A stretch of 13,622 nucleotides of DNA from DATKHR01 sp035510155 (lineage in GTDB: Bacteria; Acidobacteriota; Vicinamibacteria; Vicinamibacterales; CAVVIG01): contig DATKHR010000223.1 of the NCBI GenBank assembly GCA_035510155.1, positions 1 to 13,622 on the forward strand, written 5' to 3'. Shown here in pieces: positions 7,292 to 13,622 of this stretch. The position numbers were made by a program, and so were the translations under genes. The stretch's first letter is position 1. Each line of letters opens with the position of its first letter. The notes beneath the pieces were generated by a model, which saw only the letters and a program-made list of their open reading frames with translations, did no database searches and was not told where the DNA came from.

Positions 7292-9165
7292 TGTTTCCAC
7301 TGATCGCATTCATCGTCGCAGTGGTCGCCACAGGCACGGCCGTCATCGCGCACAGTGCGATGCTGATCCACGTGTCGTCGTTGAATGGGTACGCCATTCT
7401 GCTGGCCGTCCTGACGATTGCGAGCGGGCGATTCTCGATCAAGGTGCCTGGCCGGCCGGCAACGGTCTCCGTCTCCGAGGTGTTCGTCTTCGCGTCGATC
7501 CTCTTGTTTGGCACGCCCACTCCTGTTTTGACCGTCGCGATCGATGGCCTGATGATCTCGCTGATGCAGAGAGATCGGCGCGTCTACCGGACGGCCTTCA
7601 ACATCGCCGAGCCGGCGGTTTCAACGTGGATGGCCGGGAAGGTCTTCTTCGCCGTCGCAGGCGTCGCACCGGGGTCGGCGCTGTTGACGAGCATGCCGAT
7701 CGTGGTGCCGGCGACGGTCGCGATGGCCGGCGTCTTCTTCGTGTTCAACAGCGGTCTGAGCGCCGTCGCCGTCGCCCTTGAGACCGACGCCTCGGTCTAC
7801 GAATTCTGGCGCGGTCACGCGTGGGCTCTTGGGGTGAATTACTACGCCGCAGCGTCGCTGGCGACGCTGGCCGTCGGCAGCGGCCCCTGGATCAACTTTG
7901 GCGTCGCCGGCTTTGTCGCGCCGCTGTTGCTGCTGTCCTACGTCGCCTACCGCGAAGCGGCAAGGCGGGTCGATGAGGCGCATCGCCATGTCGGAGACGT
8001 CGACCGCCTGTATCGTGCATCGGTCGACATGCTCGCGATCGTCGTCGACGCGAAAGATCAAATCACGCATGGCCACATCCGTCGGGTGCAGCGCCACACG
8101 CTTGCTGTGGCTGCGGGACTCGGCGTGAGCGATCAGCGCGAAGTGAAAGCGATCGAAGCCGGCGCCCTGCTCCATGACATCGGCAAGCTCGGCGTGCCGG
8201 ACTACGTGCTCAACAAACCCAGCGTCCTGGCCCCGGCGGAATTCGAGGTCATGAAAAGACATGCGGGCATGGGCGCGCGGATTCTCGCGGCCGTCGCCTT
8301 TCCGTATCCGATCGTGCCGATTGTGCGTCACCACCACGAGCGATGGGACGGCGAGGGCTATCCTGACGGCCTCGCCGGCGACAAGATTCCGTTGGGCGCC
8401 AGAATCCTCGCGGTCGTCGACTGCTTCGATGCGTTGACGTCGGACCGTCCATATCGGCGGCGACTGACCGACGACCAGGCGATCGAGATTCTCAGATCGC
8501 GTCGAGCCACGTTTTACGATCCCGCGATCGTCGAAAAGTTCATCGAGCTGATTCCGGAATTGCGCCGGGCCGATGCTGCGTCCGGAGAGCTCGATGACAC
8601 GCACGCAGCGGTTGTGGCCGGGCTGACACGAGCCGCGCCAGGTGACATGCTCGACACGCGGACATGCGCGTTGACTGCGGCGGCCATCGTCACGCCGCCA
8701 TGGGACGCGCAAGAGCTCATCAATGAACGCGTGGCGCGCATGGGCCGAGCCGATGCGTGCCTGTTCGCGTTGAACGCACCGCAAAGCGCGCTCGTCGTGG
8801 CCCACGCGACGCCTCGGATCCGTGCGGCGGTGGCGGACCTGCAAGTGCCGGTTGGTTCCGGCGTATCGGGTTGGGTCGCTGCGAACCGGAGCACGATCCG
8901 CCATGCGGACGCGGTTCTGGACATCGGCGAGCTCGCAAAGGCGTTGTCGGCGAAGTCATGCGCGAGCATGCCGGTATTCGCCGGCGCCGATCTGTTCGGG
9001 ACTCTCACGGTGTATGTCGCAGATTCGGCGCTGTCGGACGAAAAAGTGGATGCAGTGGGGCTTCTCGCGCAGGAAGTCGGGCTCTTGATTGCCCGGAGCG
9101 CCACCGCTGTCACCCGCTCGCAGCTGCGGACGGCGAGCCGCTCGCCGATGGCCGCGGTGTCGTGA
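7288..9165 (+). CDS. Membrane-bound HD-GYP phosphodiesterase with GAF domain (cyclic-di-GMP turnover)
   Basis: The 625-residue protein has an N-terminal membrane region of about six to seven helices (residues about 1-222), an HD-GYP domain (about 240-425) and a GAF domain (about 475-605). HD-GYP enzymes hydrolyse cyclic di-GMP using a two- or three-metal centre. The active-site pattern appears complete: D257-QITHG-H263, LH296-D297-IGK, H325 in MKRHAGMG, H348-H349-H350-E351, GEGYPDG at 355-361 and VVD378CFDAL. The membrane part may sense a signal; the GAF domain follows rather than precedes the catalytic domain, which is a less common order. ATG 7288 is chosen because it starts just before the first helix; a GTG at 7243, overlapping the GNAT gene, is possible. 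No good ribosome site is seen. The stop overlaps the next start (TGATG). Confidence 0.92.
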   Translation: MMFPLIAFIVAVVATGTAVIAHSAMLIHVSSLNGYAILLAVLTIASGRFSIKVPGRPATVSVSEVFVFASILLFGTPTPVLTVAIDGLMISLMQRDRRVYRTAFNIAEPAVSTWMAGKVFFAVAGVAPGSALLTSMPIVVPATVAMAGVFFVFNSGLSAVAVALETDASVYEFWRGHAWALGVNYYAAASLATLAVGSGPWINFGVAGFVAPLLLLSYVAYREAARRVDEAHRHVGDVDRLYRASVDMLAIVVDAKDQITHGHIRRVQRHTLAVAAGLGVSDQREVKAIEAGALLHDIGKLGVPDYVLNKPSVLAPAEFEVMKRHAGMGARILAAVAFPYPIVPIVRHHHERWDGEGYPDGLAGDKIPLGARILAVVDCFDALTSDRPYRRRLTDDQAIEILRSRRATFYDPAIVEKFIELIPELRRADAASGELDDTHAAVVAGLTRAAPGDMLDTRTCALTAAAIVTPPWDAQELINERVARMGRADACLFALNAPQSALVVAHATPRIRAAVADLQVPVGSGVSGWVAANRSTIRHADAVLDIGELAKALSAKSCASMPVFAGADLFGTLTVYVADSALSDEKVDAVGLLAQEVGLLIARSATAVTRSQLRTASRSPMAAVS

Positions 9166-10895
9166 TGATGCCGGATCGTGCACGGGCGTCGCGGCGATGG
9201 GCGTGGATGGTCATCGCCGCCGTGGTCGCCCTTACCGGCGGGGCCCTGGCCATGCGGCATGGTCACCCCATAGCCGCTGCCCAGGTGTCCAGTCAAGCAG
9301 ATACGCTGGTGGCGTCCATTCGAGCGGAGCCCCGCTCATTCAATCGGTACATCGCGCGCGATCTTTCGACAACGGTGCTGACGCTCCTGATGCACGGTGC
9401 GCTCGTGCGCATCAATCGCGTTACGAACCAGCTTGAGCCCGACCTCGCCGAGCGGTGGGATCTGCTGTCGGATGGCCAGACGTATCGATTGCACCTTCGA
9501 GCGGGCGTTCGATTCTCGGACGGAACCCCGTTCTCGGCAGACGATGTGGTCTTTTCGTTTCGGGCCATCTACGACCACACCGTCGAGAGCGTGCTCGTAG
9601 ACAGCCTTCAGGTGCAAGGTCAGCCGCTTACGGTGATCGCCGAAGACGCGACAACCGTGACGGTCCGGTTCCCGGCGGTGTTTGCCGCCGGCCTGCGCAT
9701 GCTCGACGGCGTGCCGATATATCCGCGGCGTCGACTCGAGCCGGCGCTGAAGGCCGGTTCATTTCGATCGGCCTGGGGTTCGTCGACGCCACCGGCAGAG
9801 ATTGCGGGTCTGGGACCATTCATGCTCCGTCGCTACGAACCGGGACAGAGGCTCACCCTCGATCGCAACCCGTACTACTGGCAGCACGACAGCCGGCTGC
9901 CGCACCTCGCACACGTGGTGCTGGAGGTGGTGTCGGATCAGGACGCCGAGCTGCTCCAGCTCGAAAGCGGCAGCATCGATCTCACGCAAAGTGAGCTCAG
10001 GCCGTCGGACGTCCCAGCGCTGAAGCGGGCTGCGATTGCCGGACAGGTGGCGATCACCGAGGCGGGCATCGGCCTCGACGGCGATCTGTTGTGGTTGAAT
10101 CTAAGCTCCGCAAAGACGCGAGATCCGCGCAGCCGCTGGCTCCAACATCCCGATTTTCGACGCGCCCTTGCCCACACGGTCGACCGCCGGGCCTTCATCG
10201 ACACGGTCTTTTACGGAGAAGCGGTCCCGGCCGACAGCATCATCTCGCCTGGAAACCTGCAATGGCACACGGAGGCCGCGCTCCCCGCGTACGACCATGC
10301 AACGGCGACGCGCTTGCTGGCGTCGCTGGGTCTGCACGCCCGGGACGGCGATGGGATGCTGCAAGACGGTAACGGCCGTGCCGTAAGGTTTACCTTAATG
10401 ACCCAGAAGGGCAATACCTCGCTCGAGCGCGGGGCATCCGTCGTTCGTGACAGCCTCGCGCGGGTTGGCGTGCGCGTCGACGTGGTCGCGCTGGAAGCCG
10501 GAGCCCTGATCGATTACGTCATGCGCGGCGAGTATGACGCGGCGTATTTCAGGCTCTTGACGACGGACACCGATCCCACCTTGAATCTCGATTTCTGGCT
10601 GAGTTCAGGCAGTGCGCACGTCTGGAATCCTGGCCAGCGTGCAGCTGCCACGGAGTGGGAGGCGAGGATCGACGCGCTGATGGATCAAATCTCGACCACG
10701 CTGGACACCCACCGTCGTCGGGAGCTGTTTGCCGAGGTGCAGCGCATCATGGCGCGGGAAGCACCCATCCTGTGCTTCGCGTTTCCGCGTCTGCCAATCG
10801 CGGTGAGCTCGCGCGTGATCGACGCGACGCCGGCACCCTTCCGGCCGCCGCTGCTCTGGAATCCAGCCGTTATCGGAGTTAGGTCGGCGCACTAG
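9165..10895 (+). CDS. ABC-type solute-binding protein, family 5 (peptide/nickel type), orphan
   Basis: The 576-residue protein has a signal peptide or anchor (residues about 11-38, core WMVIAAVVALTGGALA) and then a family-5 solute-binding domain (SBP_bac_5, DppA/OppA-like). Landmarks are EPDLAERWDLLSDGQTYRLH at 91-110, LRAGVRFSDGTPFSADDVVF at 111-130, GLGPFMLRRYEPGQ at 215-228 with LDRNPYYW at 232-239, and HPDFRRALAHTVDRRAFID at 328-346. Such proteins bind oligopeptides or similar ligands in the periplasm and deliver them to an ABC permease. No permease or ATPase gene is in the window. The start ATG 9165 overlaps the HD-GYP stop by one base (TGATG), with no separate ribosome site, so the two are translationally coupled. 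Its stop lies 31 bp from the end of the convergent sigma factor gene. Confidence 0.93.
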   Translation: MMPDRARASRRWAWMVIAAVVALTGGALAMRHGHPIAAAQVSSQADTLVASIRAEPRSFNRYIARDLSTTVLTLLMHGALVRINRVTNQLEPDLAERWDLLSDGQTYRLHLRAGVRFSDGTPFSADDVVFSFRAIYDHTVESVLVDSLQVQGQPLTVIAEDATTVTVRFPAVFAAGLRMLDGVPIYPRRRLEPALKAGSFRSAWGSSTPPAEIAGLGPFMLRRYEPGQRLTLDRNPYYWQHDSRLPHLAHVVLEVVSDQDAELLQLESGSIDLTQSELRPSDVPALKRAAIAGQVAITEAGIGLDGDLLWLNLSSAKTRDPRSRWLQHPDFRRALAHTVDRRAFIDTVFYGEAVPADSIISPGNLQWHTEAALPAYDHATATRLLASLGLHARDGDGMLQDGNGRAVRFTLMTQKGNTSLERGASVVRDSLARVGVRVDVVALEAGALIDYVMRGEYDAAYFRLLTTDTDPTLNLDFWLSSGSAHVWNPGQRAAATEWEARIDALMDQISTTLDTHRRRELFAEVQRIMAREAPILCFAFPRLPIAVSSRVIDATPAPFRPPLLWNPAVIGVRSAH

Positions 10896-10926
10896 GAGCT
10901 GGGCAATTGCTCAGTGCCGCTCCGGC

Positions 10927-11820
10927 TCAGTGCACAGTGGTGAGTTTGCGATCAATCCACGCGAGCTTGTCGGGATTGCGGACGACGCGGATCCCTGAAA
11001 TCTCGTCGCCGTCGATGGAAAACACGAAGACCGATTCGAGCCGCCCGCCCATGCGGACAACCAGCGCCGGCTCCGAATTGACATCAGCGATCCGCAGCGA
11101 CACCTCTCGGATGAGACCGGCGGTCTCGGCGATGCGATGCAGGCCGACGAGGAAATTGAGCACCTCGTCGCGGCCGATGAGTGGCCGCCGCGCCGCGGTC
11201 GCCTTACCGCCGCCGTCGCTCCACATGCCCACGTCTCTGGCCAGGAGCGCGGTCAACTCGGGGCCGTCGCCGGACAGAAACGCGCGGGCGAAGCGCTCAG
11301 CGATCGCGCGCCTCGACTGAGCCGTGCCTGTCAGCCGAGGCCGCTCATCCGCGAGCCGCCCTTTCGCGCGATGGAGCAGTTGCCGCGAGTTCTCCGCAGT
11401 CATCCCGAGCATTTCGGCGACTTCAGCGTGGTCATAACCGAAGATGTCCTTGAGCAGGAACACCGCTCGCTCCTCGGGCGAGAGCTTCTCGAGGAGGACG
11501 AGGAACGCGAGCGTCACCGACTCTGCTCGCTGCAGCACGGTGTCGGGGCCGATCAGTTCCGAGGTGAGCACAGGCTCGGGCAGCCATGGCCCGATGTACT
11601 GCTCCCGGGTCGCTCGGGCGGACTTCAACCGATCCAGACAGAGACGCGTCACGATCGTCGTCGCAAACGCCTTCGGGGAGCGAATCGCCGATCGGTCCGC
11701 TCCAACGAAGCGAAGCCAGGCGTCCTGGAGCACGTCTTCCGCGTCCGACGCGCTGCCCAGCATCCTGTACGCAATCGAGAACAGCAACGGCCGATGGGTG
11801 TTGAAGACGTCCTGATCCAT
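10927..11820 (-). CDS. ECF41-type extracytoplasmic function sigma factor with C-terminal SnoaL-like extension
   Basis: The 297-residue protein has sigma region 2 at about residues 5-70 (FSIAYRMLGSASDAEDVLQD), region 4 at about 105-158 (LSPEERAVFLLKDIFGYDHA, then NSRQLLHRAKGRL) and a C-terminal SnoaL-like domain at about 165-290. Three group hallmarks are present: WLPEP at 79-83 in the linker, DGGGK at 202-206 and NPDKL at 282-286. In ECF41 proteins (published work in Bacillus licheniformis and Rhodobacter) the extension replaces a separate anti-sigma factor and tunes activity. ECF41 genes usually sit beside carboxymuconolactone decarboxylase, oxidoreductase or epimerase genes, and here an epimerase-like gene lies 3 bp upstream. 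No clear ribosome site precedes ATG 11820, so coupling to the upstream gene is likely. Confidence 0.95.
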   Translation of the reverse strand: MDQDVFNTHRPLLFSIAYRMLGSASDAEDVLQDAWLRFVGADRSAIRSPKAFATTIVTRLCLDRLKSARATREQYIGPWLPEPVLTSELIGPDTVLQRAESVTLAFLVLLEKLSPEERAVFLLKDIFGYDHAEVAEMLGMTAENSRQLLHRAKGRLADERPRLTGTAQSRRAIAERFARAFLSGDGPELTALLARDVGMWSDGGGKATAARRPLIGRDEVLNFLVGLHRIAETAGLIREVSLRIADVNSEPALVVRMGGRLESVFVFSIDGDEISGIRVVRNPDKLAWIDRKLTTVH

Positions 11821-11823
11821 GGC

Positions 11824-12732
11824 TCAAGCCGCGTGGCGAAACATCTCGGCCAGACCCTGGTGCATCGTCGAATACTTCGGCCGCCAGCCGAGCTCTGCCT
11901 TGGCCTTCGCGTTCGAAAGCGGCATGCGAATGGAAGTGAAGCGCGCCATATAGGGCGTGACCAGCCGAGGCAGCCAGGCCGGCACGTGGAATGGGGGAGT
12001 CGATCCCGTGTACTCCGCGATCCCCTCGACGATTTCGGTCATGCTCATGGCGCGATCATCGACGATGTCGTACGTGCTGCCGGCGGGCGCCAGGTCGAGC
12101 GCGCTCAGCGTCGCAGTCACCGCATCGTCGACATGGATCAATGGCAGCTGTCCGAGATCGCCATGAACCACAGGCAGCAAGCGTTTGCGCACCATTTCGA
12201 TCATTCTGACTGTAGACGGCGACTCGAGGCCATAGAACATGCCGTAGCGAAGGATAACGCCTTCGATTGCCCCGTGCTTCGTCGCTTCGAGCACCTGACT
12301 CTCCATCGATCGAACCGCTGCGGCGGCTTCATTTCCGAGCGACAGGTCGACGGTACCTCGTGGAGCAAGCATGGCAAATGAGCCCACGATGAATCGCCTC
12401 GCACTGGCCTTGACCGCCGCGTCCAGGAGATTCCGTGTGCCGTCGATGCGCAGACGGTTCGTCGCGTCGAGATCCCTTGTCCGACGCGGGCCGTCCTTGG
12501 GCAAGGCGGTCAACTGATGAATCACGTGTGTGGGATGGGCAGCTTTGAGGACAGCGATCAGCGCCTCCCGATTGAGCGCGTCGGCAACGGCCGGGGTCGC
12601 GCCGAGCGCGCGGATGTCATCCTGCTTGCGCGGCGACCTGGTCAATGCCGTGACCTGATGTCCCGTGGCCACGAGGGCACGGACGAGGGGAATGCCGATG
12701 GTTCCCGATCCACCGGCAACAAAGACATTCAT
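11824..12732 (-). CDS. NAD(P)-dependent epimerase/dehydratase-like protein, atypical SDR
   Basis: The 302-residue protein has an N-terminal Rossmann fold with the dinucleotide motif VAGGSGTIGIP at residues 5-15, DA-TNRLRIDGTRNLLDAA at 89-106 and an extended-SDR-like substrate half with ILRYGMFYGLESPS at 160-173, LIHVDDAV at 198-205 and YDIVDDRAMS at 221-230. It ends with AKAELGWRPKYST, typical of the family. The usual catalytic Tyr-x-x-x-Lys is not seen: the corresponding helix reads RSMESQVLEATKHG (141-154). It could be an atypical SDR acting as a reductase, isomerase or NAD-binding protein. ATG 12732 is chosen because the Rossmann strand starts there and AAAGG lies 8 nt upstream; earlier in-frame codons read poorly. 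It overlaps the upstream gene (ATGA) and is followed 3 bp later by its likely regulator, the ECF41 sigma factor. Confidence 0.9.
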   Translation of the reverse strand: MNVFVAGGSGTIGIPLVRALVATGHQVTALTRSPRKQDDIRALGATPAVADALNREALIAVLKAAHPTHVIHQLTALPKDGPRRTRDLDATNRLRIDGTRNLLDAAVKASARRFIVGSFAMLAPRGTVDLSLGNEAAAAVRSMESQVLEATKHGAIEGVILRYGMFYGLESPSTVRMIEMVRKRLLPVVHGDLGQLPLIHVDDAVTATLSALDLAPAGSTYDIVDDRAMSMTEIVEGIAEYTGSTPPFHVPAWLPRLVTPYMARFTSIRMPLSNAKAKAELGWRPKYSTMHQGLAEMFRHAA

Positions 12733-13163
12733 GCCAATTGCCTTTCTCGGACGAACCGGATCGCCAAGACCGCGCCGAGCGTTTCCGTCACGGTGAGCAG
12801 AATCGCGGTGGTGGCGAAGAGATCGCGCCACTGCCGGTCGACATGAGCCACATGATCCGGGCTGGCGACCACGAAATGATTCACAAGGCCGAACAGGAGC
12901 GACCCCGTCATGGTGACCGCAATCAGCCAGCCTCCGACTCGCTCAGCCGGCCATGTCAGCGCGAGACCGATGAGCGGCCCCGCCAGGATGACGATGAAGA
13001 CAAAGAGCATCGCTTCGCTTGACAGCGCGACCCGCGCCTCCGTATGCACCGCGCCGTGGGCGATCGAAACGACGAAATGGGCGAGAACCGCCGCAGCCAG
13101 CCCTGTCCAGGTCCAGCTAGATCTGCTGGCCACCGGCCCGCCGGCGTCTACCGGTCTGCTCAT
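12729..13163 (-). CDS. Small four-helix membrane protein of the ECF41 operon
   Basis: I do not recognise the family. The 144-residue product has four likely membrane segments: about residues 19-38, 50-70, 78-98 and 115-137, with a basic C-terminus (IRFVRERQLA). Histidines cluster near membrane ends: H29, H36 and H40 in AHFVVSIAHGAVH, and H96, H104 and H107 in NHFVVASPDHVAH. This pattern could bind metal or haem, but that is inference. The stop overlaps the epimerase start (ATGA), so the two are co-translated. The predicted ECF41 promoter ends 8 bp before ATG 13163, leaving almost no leader; a GTG at 13133 is an alternative start. Common ECF41 partners such as carboxymuconolactone decarboxylase are not this protein. 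Confidence 0.8.
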   Translation of the reverse strand: MSRPVDAGGPVASRSSWTWTGLAAAVLAHFVVSIAHGAVHTEARVALSSEAMLFVFIVILAGPLIGLALTWPAERVGGWLIAVTMTGSLLFGLVNHFVVASPDHVAHVDRQWRDLFATTAILLTVTETLGAVLAIRFVRERQLA

Positions 13164-13171
13164 GTCCAGGT

Positions 13172-13198
13172 GACGAGCGAGGAGGGCGAGACGTGACA
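13172..13198 (-). promoter_or_regulatory. Predicted ECF41-type promoter (TGTCACG-N16-CGTC)
   Basis: On the minus strand TGTCACG (13198-13192) is separated by exactly 16 bp from CGTC (13175-13172). The published ECF41 promoter consensus, as I recall it, is TGTCACA with CGTC about 16 bp downstream, so only one base of the -35 element differs. It directly precedes the operon that ends in the ECF41 gene, as expected for autoregulation. The likely transcription start is within a few bases of the first gene's ATG at 13163. Confidence 0.75.
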
Positions 13199-13208
13199 GT
13201 CTGCCGCC

Positions 13209-13400
13209 TCATCCGTTCAACGGGGCGCCTACGAGCTCGATCCCGCACTCGCGTCCGGCGCTGGCGAGAGCTTGCAAGGCCGCCTCGGTCCGCGATCCAG
13301 CGAGCGCCTTCTGACGACTCGACGCGATACGTGTGTGGCACGTTCTTGGGCGCCAGCAAAACGGCGCCGGGCCGGCGATGCTCTCGTCAGCGCCGACGCG
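13209..13400 (-). pseudogene. Cupin-domain protein remnant with frameshift and internal deletion
   Basis: Two frames together carry pieces of one cupin. In one frame 13397-13359 reads VGADESIAGPAPF; in another, 13359 onwards reads LLAPKNVPHTYRVESSEGAR. Restoring one T to the four-T run at 13361-13358 joins them into AGPAPFLLAPKNVPHTYRV, which fits cupin motif 2 (P-x-G/N-x-x-H followed by Tyr/Phe). After about 13300 the reading returns to the first frame as EAALQALASAGRECGIELVG and ends at TGA 13211-13209, like the C-terminal 'GIE(I/L)LGPPL' ends of many cupin-domain proteins. About 30-40 residues usually present between these parts are missing, and the N-terminal half with cupin motif 1 is not found. 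It is a decayed gene, possibly once part of the neighbouring ECF41 neighbourhood. Confidence 0.65.
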
Positions 13401-13401
13401 C

Positions 13402-13622
13402 CTAACGCGGTCCGTGTGGACTGCGCTGCCACCCGGGGCCCAACGAAAACGTGAGCGACGGCGCGTACTGGCGCGGCGTCATCGGAACCGGTCGCAGATA
13501 AGACGTCGACGTCAACACGTAGAAGGGGAGCCCGAGGTCAGCCTGCACGAAGGCCCGAATCGTGCTGGCTCGCGCCATCTCGTAGCCCGCCGTCAGCTCG
13601 CCTTGGAGACCGTTTCCGCTCC
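13402..13622 (-). CDS. C-terminal end of an outer-membrane beta-barrel-like protein (partial)
   Basis: The minus-strand frame is open from the window edge to TAG 13404-13402, giving 72 codons. It reads like alternating beta-strands: GELTAGYEMARAST, IRAFVQADLGLPFYVLTS and a last strand YAPSLTFSLGPGW, which resembles the closing strand of small outer-membrane barrels or porin-like proteins. The final residues QRSPHGPR look like an unusual extension after the barrel's natural end, perhaps created at a junction with the cupin remnant. The 5' part lies outside the window, so neither the start nor the exact family can be given. Confidence 0.55.
   Translation of the reverse strand, partial: SGNGLQGELTAGYEMARASTIRAFVQADLGLPFYVLTSTSYLRPVPMTPRQYAPSLTFSLGPGWQRSPHGPR

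Noticed and set aside
7621..8904. Long minus-strand open frame of 427 codons
   Set aside because: It is antisense to the HD-GYP gene and is an artefact of high GC content; the translation is Arg/Asp/His-rich with no domain.
10895..10933. Possible terminator or repeat between the convergent solute-binding and sigma genes (GGAGC/GCTCC arms; CTCAGTGC twice)
   Set aside because: The stems are only 4-5 bp with no T-run on either strand, and the 8-bp direct repeat overlaps the sigma factor stop; not strong enough to call.
11137..12381. Long plus-strand open frame of 414 codons
   Set aside because: It lies antisense to the ECF41 and epimerase-like genes, both well supported by motifs; its translation is Arg/His-rich and low in family-like features.
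1..13622. TGA reassigned as a sense codon (for example Trp or Gly)
   Set aside because: TGA terminates several intact genes here at natural ends with correct overlaps (merR, HD-GYP, epimerase-like, ECF41), so the internal TGA in the VIT/VWA gene is a local event.
1..13622. CRISPR arrays, tRNA or rRNA genes, insertion sequences, phage genes
   Set aside because: No spaced direct repeats, cloverleaf-like sequences, transposase motifs or terminal inverted repeats were seen on reading both strands.

Overview
The window is GC-rich, densely packed DNA with a Gram-negative cell plan: a lipoprotein-type or secreted protease, a periplasmic solute-binding protein and the end of an outer-membrane-barrel-like protein. 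Subtilases with C-terminal VWGD repeats, MerR-controlled VIT/VWA operons and ECF41-type sigma factors together suggest an Acidobacteriota relative, perhaps Vicinamibacteria. That placement rests on recall of families; there is no rRNA or marker gene here.

Region 1 (1-2878): a minus-strand operon encodes a MerR-family regulator and, overlapping it by 8 bp, a VIT + VWA domain protein. The promoter ahead of merR has an 18-bp -35/-10 spacer filled by a perfect 15-bp palindrome, the classic MerR operator geometry. The VIT/VWA gene stops at an in-frame TGA (145-147), but the same frame stays open for 48 more codons to the window edge and reads like the rest of the conserved C-terminal region, so the gene looks interrupted. 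A SulP anion transporter with a STAS domain starts divergently, probably at a TTG.

Region 2 (4547-10895): after a 276-bp gap come four closely spaced plus-strand genes: a subtilisin-like S8 protease with a Trp-Gly repeat tail, a RimJ/RimL-like GNAT acetyltransferase, a membrane HD-GYP-GAF cyclic-di-GMP phosphodiesterase and an orphan family-5 (peptide-type) solute-binding protein. The last two overlap by one base. The arrangement suggests cell-envelope proteolysis or peptide sensing linked to c-di-GMP signalling; this is inference.

Region 3 (10896-13208): a convergent minus-strand operon encodes a four-helix membrane protein, an NAD-dependent epimerase-like protein and an ECF41-type sigma factor with the hallmark WLPEP, DGGGK and NPDKL motifs. 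A TGTCAC(G)-N16-CGTC sequence just upstream of the first gene fits the published ECF41 promoter, so the cassette probably controls itself.

Region 4 (13209-13622): a frameshifted and shortened cupin remnant lies next to the 3' end of a truncated outer-membrane-like gene. No tRNA, rRNA, CRISPR array, insertion sequence or clear intrinsic terminator was found.
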